A DNA stretch of 64,000 nucleotides from Syngnathus acus (Eukaryota > Chordata > Actinopteri > Syngnathiformes > Syngnathidae): the NCBI RefSeq assembly GCF_901709675.1, contig NC_051100.1, forward strand, positions 870,001 through 934,000, written 5' to 3'. The translations under genes and the position numbers were made by a program. Within the stretch, counting starts at the first letter, position 1; every line of letters starts with the position of its first letter. Under the pieces are notes generated by a model. It saw nothing but the letters and a program-made list of their open reading frames with translations. It had not been told where the DNA came from and did not search any database. Positions 1-10,806 of this stretch are shown piece after piece.

Positions 1-91
1 ACTACTCCCTGGAGAGGTGCCAGTTGCTTCTGTCTGTCTGTCTCTTTCATGATTTCTTCAAGCAATGAGAAAAATCAAAAAGTGATCTTAC

Positions 92-163
92 CAAAGCTTT
101 TGGGTGCCAAGAAAACCAACTCTCCCTGGTGGCTAATGTACACCGTGTCCAGGGATAAGAAAG
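92..163 (-). CDS. kndc1: kndc1 exon 9, KIND2 continued
   Basis: The exon is 72 nt (2 + 23 codons + 1). With the G of exon 8 it reads AFLSLDTVYISHQGELVFLA and then PKSFG, matching the beta-hairpin LDSVLVAEDGAVLF of mammalian KIND2. The acceptor is ccttcttaag and the donor TTTG|gtaaga. The next exon lies outside the window. Confidence 0.85.
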
Positions 164-3100
164 CTTAAGAAGGAAAGATGCTTGCATACAATCATTTGAT
201 ATTTCAGAATAATCTATGATTTTCCAACATCACATCAAGATTTTTTTCAGTTCATAAAAACTGCATCCATAAATTTGGAAGCTCACCTGGAAAGTCAGTA
301 TAGGTCTGCAGGGACGACAGGCAGGTGTAGCAGAGAGCCCAGAGCTCATTCACCGTGAGGCCCAGTCCACAATGAGCCAGTAACTCTCTTAGTGGGCTCC
401 ACTGAAGGAAAGAAACATTTAGTCAGTCGGAAGAATTCATATCTACTCTAAGAATTACAGACATGAATGTGAGATGCAAAGAAAAGACATTTGCTAACCT
501 CATCCTGAGATTTGCTTTTGCTCACGTAGCGCTCGTGCTTTTTTGATATTTGAGCACCAGAGTTGTCATCTTCTAAAAAGGCCGACGTGCCTGATGAGGC
601 TACATTCGGACTCCCTTCCTCAAACGTATCTTCATGACAGTCTTGAAAATGACATGAAGACTTGACAGCGTCTTCATTTTTTCTTCTTGATGTTGGACCA
701 TCCACAAGTGAGCTCAGACAATCTTCTGCGCCACTCCGCGAATACGACTCGCAGGACCTTCCTCGAGCGAGTCTCTTGTCGCAAACGGACTTGGAAGACA
801 AATGCTCATTGGCTCCGATCTCAGTTAGGTCCGATACAGGTACGCTAATATTTCCATGTGGTGGGGTGGGAAAAGGCGGGTTATTGGAGTCCGGGACAGA
901 GCAGGAGCGATTGAGCGCCCCCTTCATTCTGTTGAATCTTTGCTGGGCTCTCATGGTGACTGTGGAGCAGTCCAGCTCATCTGCTAAGCCCCTGCGCCAT
1001 CTGTCTGCATTGTCTGCATCTTCAGCCCAGAGGGACGAGTCCCAACCCAAACACACCTGCAACATTTCACATGCACACATTGGGAAAAGCCACACAAGAA
1101 ACAAACCAAAAGGGATTTTGGACAACACACAGCAGCTAAGAATGGAACTTGTAACCTTGGACTTGTTTATATGGACAATCATATCGTTCGTAAAGCAACC
1201 TGTTGTCTGGATAGACCGTTTGTCTTCTTAGTAGTGTTCAGATAGATGTCTTTGCCAATATCAAAGGAAGTCTTTTGGGGGGATTTTGCATGTTGCCAAA
1301 TTGCCTCAGAGCTCTCTTGTCCATCTGTAGAAAGACACAGACAGAGAGGAAGGGGTCGAGTCAGAAATCAGGACAGAGAGCAAATGTTGACACAGTGAGC
1401 ACAGATAATGGAAGGACCTTGGAAATTTGATATTGATTCAATGGAGAGCACACGTCGTCCGACAGAAGACAATCTACGGCACACGGCTGCCGACGAGGTG
1501 TTGCGCAATCTTGCTTGAGCCTGAAAGAGGATGTCCTGCCAGAAAAGATTCAACATAAGAAAAATATTGAAAGCCCAATCAACGTGTCTTAACCATGCTG
1601 ACCCGTAAAGTGTACACATTTAGCAAGATAAATTGTCCACACAGAGCTTTGAGTGTTTTTTCCAAACTCAATTTCGTTCTTTTTTTTTTTTTTTACAGTA
1701 ATACCTGTATGAGCGGTCGATCCTCTGGTTTCTTTTCCTGCATTTTCTCCAACAGCTTTTGAGTTTCTTCACCGAGCTCAGCCTCCAGTTCTGGTTCGAT
1801 CACAAAACTCAGTGCAGCGGACAGGGTTGAGCCCAGAGAAAAAACATGGCCCTGAATCCCAGCACAAACAAAAAATGATGAACAAAGCTTTGTATTTGAA
1901 ATCTAAATCTGATGTACTGCTAAAAAAACATCAGTGTTTTTTATTTTGGTTTTCACATTAAATCAGGATATTGTCACTCTGACCATAATGGAGCTTTTCA
2001 ATATCTCTCACCTCAAATGTGCTGCCCGTATTGTCAAATTCAGGAGGCACAAAAAGGCCCTCAGGATCATCTGGAGAACACAAAATTATCATACTAGTTA
2101 CAGTTGATTGTAATCTCTGACTGCTAACCATGAATCATCACGTAAGTGAAACAATCCAGTAAAAAAAAAAGAAAAGGATAAAAATTCACTGACAAATCCA
2201 AACGTTGCACCAAATCCTCACAAGTGTGAAAATAAAGAACTGCAAGATTGCTACGTAGCGGACATGTTGTCGCAGCTGACCCAGTACTTCTGATCAATAC
2301 TTTATTTTATGGCTGCCAGTTGCTTTCACAAGATCAGCGTAGGCATGCAATTAAAGGTCTGTATGTGCAAATCAGTGACGGACGGGATCAATGCACAATG
2401 AGGATTAGGGACAAAAAACGCAAAGACAGACCAGAATATCAAACACAAAAAGGGACGGCAATATTTGATTGGCATTTGTAAAAACTATTGGATTAAGCAA
2501 TAGTATCGATTTTTGAAAAAATAATAATATATAATAAAATGAAATCGTAAAAATAAATAACAAATAAAATAATAAAAAATAAAGATAGCAATAATGGCAT
2601 TTGTAAAAACTATTGGACTGACCAATAATTTCGATTTTTGAAAAAAAATCAGAAACTGACCAACACTCGCGTGTCATCGACTCACCGCTGAGCTGCTCCA
2701 TAAAGCAAACATTCCCGTGCGCATTGAAGGCAAGCGTGTCTGGGGTGATGCACAAGGTGTGGAAGAGGTGGGAGGGTCGAATGCTCTGCAGGGCCACAAC
2801 GCACTCTGCGCACACTGCCCACACATCCTCCTCACACAGACAGCTGTCTCGCAAAGTCAGGATGTCTGCCAGAGACACGTTTTCCTGGAGACAAACGCTT
2901 ATATGTAGTTATCTTCACATAAGCAATACAACAACGGTCACAATTTTGCACAAAGACGACGATGAAAGTGCCAGCGGTACCCACAGTAAGCACCACTGCT
3001 AAAACCGGCAAATTCTTTCTTTCAAAATATGCTGCCATGCAACAAGCAGAAAAAAAAGAAGAATAGGATTCAATGCCATTTGGCACACAATGTTTACCAC

Positions 3101-4196
3101 ATCCTCCACTTGCACCATTTGAAGTGATTCTACACAACTCAGTAAAGTGAGTCATCTGTGAGCAAACAGCCACAAATGGCCTCAGTTTTAATGGGTATTC
3201 CATCAACCATAGTAATGTGGCTGTCCTCTTCGTGTTTGTACAAACAACTGACTGCACTGTTTAAGGCTTCCCCCGGTCTTTTTCCCATGATGTTATTCTA
3301 CTTCTGAGAATGCATGTTCACCTGTCACTGAACGCATTCCATTCAGAATGACTTTCAAAGGCAGAGAAGAAGGAAGCCAAGCATAGCTCTGTTTTGCCTT
3401 TCGTATTCATGTGATCTTACAGCATGACCACAGTTGCACTACTTGCAAAGCCATAAATAGACAGGTTCCCTTGACAATAATAGAAAGCCACAATTGCTAG
3501 ATGCTGCCCTACATAAGCTGTGCTATGCGTTGAGAATCCTGGGGAGAGCGGGCAAAGGGCTACACTGGGAACTTCTGAGATGAACAGTGAAAGAGACTGC
3601 ACAACTCACAGATGGTGTGCGATTTTGCTGTGTAATTGTGTTGGTGTGAGCATTTGTGGCTGGTGGGAGGGAGTTTGTTATCTCTGGCACTTGGGCTGGA
3701 AACAATCAGTGCAATTATACAACCAAATCCATTTGTTTGCCTGCAAATCTGTTAACCAAATGACCTCCATCCATTTCCTTTGTACCAATCATTCATACAC
3801 AAGCACAGTAAATAAATATCTGATGAGAATAGTTGACACTGTGTGTTAAAACCTCAAAGAATGCAGGCAGTGGCACTAACCTCCAATTTTGCACAGTCAG
3901 ACTGACGGATAACTAAGCATAGCATTGTATTTGTGTGATACATTCACTCCTGAGATGGCTGGAGTTTACACAGAATCCTATTTGAAATGCAAACCTGCGT
4001 TCAGTCTTGCAATTCATGTCATGATCAATTCCATGTGCCCGCACAGACTAAACCACCTGTAAACTGCAAATGCAATTCTGGATGATACCAACGTGCCTCG
4101 TTCGACTTACGACGACGACGACGTACGTACCTCATCTTCGAGCAGAGGAGGAAGATGGTCTATTTCATAGTATGCGTCTCTCCACGAAGTCTCCAT
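92..4196 (-). CDS. kndc1: kndc1 (very-KIND), 5' part of gene, nine coding exons, truncated by window edge
   Basis: KNDC1 is a brain-enriched Ras guanine-nucleotide exchange factor with two KIND domains (kinase C-lobe-like protein-interaction folds) at its N-terminus. It is known as a regulator of dendrite growth that binds MAP2. The window shows, on the minus strand, exons 4131-4196, 2686-2884, 2012-2070, 1705-1851, 1418-1535, 1200-1324, 499-1056, 287-401 and 92-163. Joined in phase they give about 486 codons. The order is initiator Met, acidic N-terminus, KIND1 (ENVSLADILTL, CITPDTLAF, VPPEFDNTG, RRVLSIES), a Ser-rich linker, and the first half of KIND2 (NELWALC, LDTVYISHQGELVF). The MAP2-binding, RasN and RasGEF parts lie beyond position 1. 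All nine junctions keep phase with no stop. Identity rests on remembered similarity to human KNDC1 and on adgra1 lying next to it in the same orientation. Confidence 0.92.
287..401 (-). CDS. kndc1: kndc1 exon 8, start of KIND2
   Basis: The exon is 115 nt, phase 0 in and phase 1 out. It encodes WSPLRELLAHCG, VNELWALCYTCLSSLQ and YTDFP, the opening of the second KIND domain (human counterpart about WVSLQDLLSQLG with YELWALCLACLRALQ). The acceptor is ctttccttcag and the donor CCAG|gtgagc. In the mouse protein KIND2 is the reported MAP2-binding module. Confidence 0.88.
499..1056 (-). CDS. kndc1: kndc1 exon 7, Ser-rich inter-KIND linker
   Basis: The exon is 558 nt, 186 codons, phase 0 at both ends, running from VCLGWDSSLW to KSKSQDE. 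It is the long, Ser/Asp/Glu-rich, probably disordered linker between KIND1 and KIND2. A short basic block (RFNRMKGALNRS) followed by VPVSDLTEIG resembles the LPISELF region of the mammalian linker. The acceptor is gttgcag and the donor GAG|gttagc. The open frame extends past both ends by chance, so the splice sites and phase, not the ORF ends, set the limits. Confidence 0.82.
1200..1324 (-). CDS. kndc1: kndc1 exon 6, linker
   Basis: The exon is 125 nt (AT plus 41 codons). With the G from exon 5 it reads DGQESSEAIWQ and ends NGLSRQQ. The DxxESS start matches the mammalian linker after the SIES motif. The acceptor is tctacag and the donor CAG|gttgct, which is weak. Support is the phase match on both sides and the absence of stops. 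The rest of the exon is low-similarity linker. Confidence 0.7.
1418..1535 (-). CDS. kndc1: kndc1 exon 5, end of KIND1
   Basis: The exon is 118 nt, phase 0 in and phase 1 out, and encodes a helix followed by CRRLSSVGRRVLSIESIS, one of the most recognisable stretches of KNDC1. The acceptor is ttttctggcag. The donor CCAAG|gtcctt is weak by consensus but is the only GT here that leaves phase 1, as the next exon requires. Confidence 0.85.
1705..1851 (-). CDS. kndc1: kndc1 exon 4, KIND1 C-terminal half
   Basis: The exon is 147 nt, 49 codons, phase 0 at both ends. It begins GHVFSLGSTLSAALSFV and ends KKPEDRPLIQ, matching the helical end of KIND1, where the EDRP motif resembles the conserved Arg region of kinase C-lobes. 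The acceptor is gggattcag and the donor CAG|gtatta. A poly-T run (about 1680-1695) lies just downstream in the intron. Confidence 0.9.
2012..2070 (-). CDS. kndc1: kndc1 exon 3, KIND1 middle
   Basis: The exon is 59 nt (AT plus 19 codons) and encodes DPEGLFVPPEFDNTGSTFE. The VPPEF segment corresponds to the activation-loop/APE-like position of the KIND fold. The acceptor is tgttctccag and the donor GAG|gtgaga. It is too short to appear as an open frame but fits both neighbours in phase. Confidence 0.9.
2466..2650. repeat. Diverged 60-bp direct duplication with AT-rich spacer in kndc1 intron 2
   Basis: The segment near 2466-2520 (ggcatttgtaaaaactattg, later tcgatttttgaaaaa) recurs near 2595-2650 with a few substitutions. 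The two are separated by about 70 bases of AAT/AAAT-rich sequence. It lies inside the intron between kndc1 exons 2 and 3. Confidence 0.75.
2686..2884 (-). CDS. kndc1: kndc1 exon 2, KIND1 domain N-terminal half
   Basis: The exon is 199 nt, phase 0 in and phase 1 out. It begins ENVSLADILTLRD and includes EEDVWAVCAECVVALQS and CITPDTLAFNAHGNVCFMEQ, the signature N-lobe-less start of the KIND fold. The acceptor is gtttgtctccag and the donor CTCAGCG|gtgagt. The leftover G joins AT of the next exon to make Asp, giving QLSDDPEG as in the mammalian protein. Confidence 0.92.
2885..4130. other. kndc1 intron 1
   Basis: A 1.25-kb intron between the start-codon exon and KIND1. Several short open frames on both strands cross it without similarity to anything recognised. 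The (CGT)n/GTAC microsatellite occupies its first 25 bases in the transcribed direction. Nothing else stands out. Confidence 0.75.
4131..4196 (-). CDS. kndc1: kndc1 coding exon 1 (start codon)
   Basis: The exon is 66 nt, exactly 22 codons, starting METSWRDAYYEID and ending HLPPLLEDE. The spacing and the EDE ending match the N-terminus of KNDC1, where this segment runs straight into ENVSLAD of KIND1, as the next exon does here. The donor reads GAG|gtacgt and lies inside a GTAC/CGT microsatellite. The upstream sequence (minus strand gctaagttgctgca) is taken as 5' UTR, although an untranslated exon further up is possible. Confidence 0.85.
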
Positions 4197-4424
4197 TGCA
4201 GCAACTTAGTTTGGCAGAGTCACGCTATTCCTGCCACAGACAACGGCGATCGCAGTCATGCCACTGAAGCCCCCCAGAGAGCAGCAGTACCTCTGGGTAC
4301 CCCCTGCAGCAGCTACCTTCGTGCGTCCAAATGCACCCGCGGAGACGCAGAAAAATGCCTGTCAGTGTCAGTGTTGTTCACGACTGCCGTCAAGCTAGCC
4401 ATTTCTATAGCGTGTGCATACACG

Positions 4425-4535
4425 CAAACGCACGCGCACACGCGCGTCCACCCAAATCCACGCGCGCGCCTGCGCACCCAAACACGCGCACAGTCGCACG
4501 CGCCAACACACGCGCGCACAACCGGCAAAGCACAC
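4425..4535. repeat. Alternating purine-pyrimidine (CA/CG) tract upstream of kndc1
   Basis: The tract is rich in CACGCG, CGCGCA and CACACG units with nearly continuous purine-pyrimidine alternation. It starts about 230 bases upstream of the kndc1 start codon in the transcribed direction. Such tracts can form left-handed Z-DNA under supercoiling. A promoter role is inferred from position only. Confidence 0.7.
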
Positions 4536-6396
4536 GGATTTGCTGAGATGATTTGAAATGTATACCATTCATGCAATTTTAATTGTCGAACTGACACAAA
4601 GAAATATACACCCGAGTGTACAGTACAAGAGCTCCAGATGAATGTTCTAAAAGTCGATAGAATGTTTGCTCCCTTGATTGTGCGTCGGTCTGTGTTAAAA
4701 TGCTTCCAAATCAAACTATAAACAGGATCACTTGTCAAGTTATGGAATTCAGGTCAAAGTCAAGTCGAGCCCCTTTTCGACGTTTTTGGGGGGGATTTCT
4801 GAGCCTCCACTCAGTTTTCACATAATTCCTAGGAAATCAAATACTTCTTGGTTTTCTGATCTCCAAAACAGTTCAAATGCACATTTTTATTGCGGTATAA
4901 ATAATCATGAAGCAAGTGTAACTTTGGAGGGATAGGTTTGTGTGAATTGCAGATGTACAGTTTGAATGGGAGAGGTTTTTTCAGGAGCAAAATCTTCTGC
5001 ATCTCATCCCCGCATTTACCACAAGACGGCGGTAGTGTATAGACTGAGCCTTTGGAATTCACACGGTTAGCTTTCGCACATTATGAATTTGATCACAATT
5101 ATAATAGATAAGTATATATATATATGCTACTAAGTGATAAGGAAAAAAGGGATTGTTTGCTAAACTAAATGGAAAATCTCAACATCTTCCTAGCAGCCAC
5201 TGTAATTATTATTATTATAATTATGAATTATTCAGACCTACCTATCTCTATTGTCATGATGAAAAAGATTCTCTACAATGCGACACAACATTTGACTAAA
5301 AGCTAGGAAACCTTCAGGAGGCACAATTTTACTCAGGGACTCTTCCATTTCCACGATGGGACTGTTATGTCATTTCCAGCTGCCCTGCTTTCTCTATTAA
5401 AGGAGGAGGTGGCTGTTGTGTTAACAGACTGTTGTAGCAGCCTCTTATAATCAATCCACTGTCTTGTTTCAGTAAAACGTCACATGTGCTCTGCTCCTTT
5501 ACAGTTGTACAAGGCTGTGTCACCAATGGGGAAAGCTATAAATAACAAAGACATGCCGCGGGGGAGGCAAGTATGATATGGTAGATCACTGTCAAACACT
5601 AACAACAACATCACCGATTGGCAGCTATCGTCTGTCTCCGAATCGTTCAAACACTTCTTTTAATGTTTGCTCTGCATCACAACACTCACAAAGGATTTTA
5701 TGCATGGGGAAATATGACAGCACACTGGCTGCGGCAAGAAAACAAGTTATAGGCAATATTTTCATTGTGCTGAAAGAAAAGAAAGGTCTGTCTCAACATC
5801 TCCTGAGTGAGTTCTTTACTCGGGATTAAATGCTGGGATGGTTGAGTTGTGGTCACTCGGGGAAAAGCGTGTGAAATGTAATGGAAGTTTTTATTACGTA
5901 CACTGTTTGAGGGCAAATCTTCCCGTGTCCTCTTGGAACTAAAGGTGAGCTGGTTTCTCTTTTTTCTTATGGCGGCAGCAACCACAACACCAAAGTCATA
6001 CCGTTGATACTGTCAATCACCCAAACACCATTGTTGTATATACTACGAATGCCCATATTGCTTCCTCGTTCCGACTTTCTTCTATTTTTCTTCACCCCTC
6101 TTCTCGATCACTTTTCATCCCAATGAATCGGGGCAGATGCCAGGTTACCCAAACTGTTGATCATCGGAGCCTGGATGAATCAGAGATGTACCTGAGGCCC
6201 ACATGACAAAGCCAATCCACCCTAGCCTGGCTCACGTTAAGTGATCTTAAGTGAGTCAAACAGAGAGTCCTGGACAATCCTGGATAAGTGACCCCCTGTG
6301 ATGATGGTTATCCTCTCTCTCATCAATTCAATAAGATCAAATGACTGAACCTGAAAGTACTTGAGGAACCTGCTCTTGCTGCGTCGTTGCACAGTG

Positions 6397-6415
6397 CCCC
6401 CCCCCCCCCCCCCCC
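6397..6415. repeat. C homopolymer, 19 bases
   Basis: An uninterrupted run of C in the intergenic interval, flanked by unique sequence. It would be G-rich on the minus strand. Confidence 0.85.
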
Positions 6416-6884
6416 TCTCAACAATCACTCATCTACACATGCAACAGAAAGAAATCGGAAGAGTACGATGGTGCTTTCCCACACGTATGTACGTATCTTG
6501 CTGCAATGTCACTGCCAGTAACTAAATAAATGTACAAGCGGCTAAATGCTAAAACAAACACACGAGCTGAAATGCAGTTCAAACAAGGATAAGAAGCAAT
6601 CATAGGATATTATTCAAACGCCTTCCTGTTTTCATTCCCTCTTTGATTTGGGCACCTCACGCTCTGCTCTGTGTGCATTTGCCCCCTCATAAGCCTCAAA
6701 TTACCTTCCCCAAATCTTCAACCACCTGTCTCCTCTCCTAGCCGGCAAATGAGTCAAGAAGCTGTTATTTTTTGTCGAGGGCGGCATTAGCATGACCATC
6801 ACAGCCTTCTAGCGCAAGTCATGGCAGGGAGGAGTGAGTGCTATTTGTTATTGGCAAAAGAATGTGTGGAGGAAAAAGAAGGAT

Positions 6885-6912
6885 GAAGGCAGGCAGGCAG
6901 GCAGGCAGGCAG
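6885..6912. repeat. (AGGC)n tetranucleotide array
   Basis: About six copies of AGGC/GGCA ending in agacaattac. The same GGCA/CCAG-type unit recurs near 18.57, 21.9, 26.5 and 34.2 kb. Confidence 0.8.
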
Positions 6913-7429
6913 ACAATTACAATAGAGCCAGGATAACATGGCCTACAAGGCTCTGATTTAAGATGATAAAAACGTCATCTTTAAGAAGGAGGAAAAATGC
7001 ATTCGTGTACAAAGCCTTCCCCACTCAATCATATGAAGTCCTGTGCATTGTGTTGTGAATGCCTCAGTGAAAGCACAGAGCAAGTGTATGCAAAGTCCCG
7101 CTTGTTATTCCACATTTGATTACTCATGCAAGCCCACAGGCGTAATACATTGTCATCGCCTAACAACACGGGCACTTTCTCACTTGGCTTCTCCCAGCTC
7201 AGCCTCATATTTACTCGCCTGTTTCATACATTGCCGAATTAAACTAGAAGTCCTTTTATGACATATCGTTGCAAACAGAAGAAAGTTGCAATGAAACTGC
7301 TATATATTTTTTCTTGACCATACACCATGCCCACAGTATACGAACAAATCTAGAGTTTCCGGGACATTGTCAGATTTGCGACCTTCGGGCAACTCAGAGC
7401 TATACGTCCAGCCACTTTCTATAACAATT

Positions 7430-7600
7430 GTTTTCATTGGAGTGGAGGCAAGAGGCGGCCGGCCACCAGCCAATTGCAAGGCACATAGGAACAAGCAAGC
7501 CATTCACACTCCAATTCACACCCATGGGCAATTTAGACACTTCAATTAACCTAACATGCACGTTTTTCAAATGCAGGAGTAACTGGGAGAAAATTGATGC
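7430..7600 (+). mobile_element. Fragment of fish interspersed repeat
   Basis: Contains, in order, the hallmarks of a repeat very common in fish genomes: agaggcgg, ccagccaattgcaaggcaca, acaagcaagccattcacact, cacccatgggcaatttagac, cttcaattaacctaacatgc. The same family appears at 17797-17913 and, in the opposite orientation, at about 36340-36530. The source element (SINE or LINE tail) cannot be named from sequence alone. Confidence 0.7.
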
Positions 7601-8596
7601 AAGAAGGCCTGAGAAGAGATTCAGAGCTACACATTTAGAAAAAAAACAAAGACAACTTTAAAAGATTTAAACAAAAAAACCTTCTTGACGCGTCAAACAT
7701 GTTTCACCATGGTTACGCCGCTCTTCTGGTGTTACCTTTATTTATGAACAAAAAGTCAGACTTTGTTCTCATGAAACAAAAGCAAACTATTCCCACAAAA
7801 GCCCTCACCAATATTTTCAAGTGTATTTACAATCACATAAGCCCTTCTGGCGGCCTCCCTGTTTACTTTGTTTCTAAATCTTTAGTGAGCCAAGGCACAT
7901 ATTTGACATGAGATAAATAAAAATGCCACCACACACCAACAGAAGAAAAAAAAAAAAACATCATACTATGTGGATACACAGCTTAATGATGTACTTTTTG
8001 CCATCTTGTTGACGAGCGAGCACTTCATTGTTCTGCTTGTCAATAATTTGGTCATTGCTGGTATAGACGGACAAACAATGATGCATTAGTTGTAGAAATG
8101 TTTATTTTTGGGGACCAAATAAAATATGATCCCTCACGACACTCTGTGCTGCTGCACACGGATTAGAAATGATTAGGAATTAGAAATTGACATCCACTTC
8201 CATTGTGCGCTGCCAAGTTTCGGATTGTATGAACGATGCACGGCCTGACGCTTCGTACCATTACGTGCACATAACGCAGCGCCGACCACAAAGAGACAGC
8301 ATCAAATGTAGAAATCCTGCCCCGCAGCAGCTCACACATCACAGTGAGGCAAGAACTGAGGGATCAAAACAAAACGCACGTTCAAAAATGTGCATGAGTG
8401 AGAAAAATGGCAAAGATACTCTCACCAGTGACATGGTGAAAAAATACATTTATTGGAATCTGTGTCAATGTAGAAAAAAGTGAAAACTGGCTTTGGGTTT
8501 TGTCACAGTACCACTGGTCAGTTTTCAAGCAGCTGCGAGGTGACCCAAAACAAAGCCGTCATGCTCATTTGGGACAGCACATCTGCTACTGCTGAC

Positions 8597-8631
8597 TAGA
8601 ATAGAGTAGAGTAGAGTAGAGTAGAATAGAG
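8597..8631. repeat. (TAGAG)n pentanucleotide array
   Basis: About seven imperfect copies of AGAGT/AGAAT between unique flanks in the intergenic interval. Confidence 0.8.
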
Positions 8632-9086
8632 AGGGTCTTCTACAGTGGCACTATGACACCAAACACATTGAAAGCAAACACTTAGCAAATACACTTGTAC
8701 AGCCATTAACAGAGACCACCATTTCCTTCTTTCTCAATGTCTTGTGTTGAGAGAGCTACGTATGTGTCCGTCATAGGATCCGTCCGTGACTGGCTGGCCA
8801 CCACCATGCTTGTGCCCGCCCCCAAATTGAGGCACAGTCGTCTCAAAGTAAATGACCATTTTGAATGGAATTTGATGACCTTTTATTGTCTATCTTTGTA
8901 TTAAAAAAATACTGGTGCTGAGTTCTTTATCACTGAGACATTAAAAAAAGAAGGAAGAATACAACGGGATGATTTGGTTTTATTTATGCCAAGACTGTCT
9001 ATGTACTGTATACTATGGACTGTCAATGTTTTTCACTTGCCAGCTGGTGACTCTCCGTACATAAACATATGCGTGTAAATGTATGT

Positions 9087-9161
9087 GAGACAGAGAGAGC
9101 GAGCGAGCGAGAGAGAGAGAGAGAGAGGGACAGAGAGACAGAGAGATAAAAGAGAGAGACT
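9087..9161. repeat. GA-rich purine tract
   Basis: Mostly GA and GAGC units on the plus strand, a polypurine stretch of about 75 bases with occasional C. The open frames crossing it on both strands are low-complexity artefacts. Confidence 0.8.
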
Positions 9162-10516
9162 GTTCCAAATGAATGTCTCTGTTAACTGGAAAGGCAAAGT
9201 GAACGGCTGGCAGCATCTGAGTGACTACAAGGATATGGGCCAATATTTCAGCACTCAAATTGAGCCTGTAATAAATAATTTTGTCCAAAAGTGGAGAATA
9301 AACTCCAGAGGGAGATTGAAGCATTGTCTAAGAATTCAATTGGGGTTTCACTTTATAAAAATAAATGGCACTGAGCATCACATGATTGCCCCCCCCCCCT
9401 CTCATTTCGACAGAAGACACACTTTTTAATCTTAGTTATTCTTCCAGTCTGAACAACCATTTGCAGAATAATCACACTTAAAGAATGTATTCGGAGAGGC
9501 CAACATTAGCATGGGTAGTGCATTTGTATATCTGATACATCAGGAAAAGTCTCACAACACTTGGAGTATCTGCATACGCATGTTAATGGTAAGAAAAATG
9601 ACAAAGGCATTCGAAAACAAAAGACATTTCTAAACTCAGATACTGAGTATTAAAATTGAGAGGGCAGTATTTTCCCATGACTTTATATATAGAATTATTC
9701 AATTTATAAATATTTTAAATCTGGTAGAAAACAACTAGGAACCATTTTTATTCACGTAGACAAATGAAGAAAGACAATGCGCATGCCCAGGTGCTTTTGC
9801 GAGAACAGGGTTTGCGGTCTAAATGCTGATTATATGCACTTTTGTCTTTTTTTTAAACTTTTTTTATCTTTTTGATGAAATCTGTTAACCTCGCTCAGCT
9901 CCCCCCTCCCCAAAAAAATAAACACACACAATCCATTAACACAAACATGCGGGTTTCAGTTGGTACTCACAACCTCTCTCTTGCCTTCTTCTTTAGAATA
10001 TTAAATCCTTCATGACAAACACTATCTATCTATAAACATCTGAAGTTCCATTTCTATTTTAGGGTTCTTTGGGCAAATCTGTAACTAATGAGTGATAGGA
10101 ACTAAGGCTTTGACAGAACTTGTATATAATGAAGTGCAGCAGTCCTTTAGGTCAAGTCAAAGGCAAATGAAATCCTCACAGGTGGACAATGTTAGAGAAG
10201 CAATTGAAGGTTTTTAATTCTACCTTGGGAGAGAAACACTAATATCACATTAAGTCAAAATCTTGTGCAATGATCACCATACACTTTTTTTTCTGGACCT
10301 TCAGAATGCACTGGAATTTTGACGTTAATATAATTTGTGTATGTAAATAAAAAATGACAAGATTTTATATTTAACGTGTCATATCCTTAATATCTTTGCA
10401 TACTGTTAAATATCTAAAATGTACGTTTTTTTTCTTGAACTTAAATATCAGTAGTCTTCTGTTATGCTTGGTGTTTTTTGTCTTGCTCCCATTGTCGAGA
10501 CAACTTGAAGAGTGTA

Positions 10517-10806
10517 CAGTGGTGCCTTGAAATTTAAGTGAGCCCACTCACAGTGTTTTCGTTGAGGCATTTGTTTTGCTTTGACTTGTGACCAAAAACT
10601 TGAAATACGAGCTCGCACTGTTTGGTGACAGTGAACTCGACTCACTTGGCAAGAAGCAACAGTTTGGCAGATAAACATGCCTCTCGCCAAGTTGATGCTC
10701 ACTCTCTAAACTAAACCGAGGATCCAGAATTACAGATTGTGGTGCCATTTCAATGGTGAAGACGTGTGAGTGTTTTGAGAAAAAATGAAATTGCAAGGCA
10801 CCACTG
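10517..10806. mobile_element. Non-autonomous DNA transposon (MITE), 290 bp, TA target-site duplication
   Basis: Begins CAGTGGTGCCTTGAAATTT and ends with the near-exact inverse (gaaattgcaaggcaccactg). Both ends are flanked by TA (10515-10516 and 10807-10808). A TA duplication with CAGT-type ends is the hallmark of Tc1/mariner-superfamily elements. At 290 bp with no transposase frame it is a miniature element. It lies about 1 kb downstream of the adgra1 stop codon and could be within its 3' UTR. Confidence 0.85.

Noticed and set aside
448-1182. 244-codon frame taken as a stand-alone gene with its own Met
   Set aside because: The first and last residues are intronic; splice sites at 1056 and 499 and phase with neighbours show it is kndc1 exon 7.
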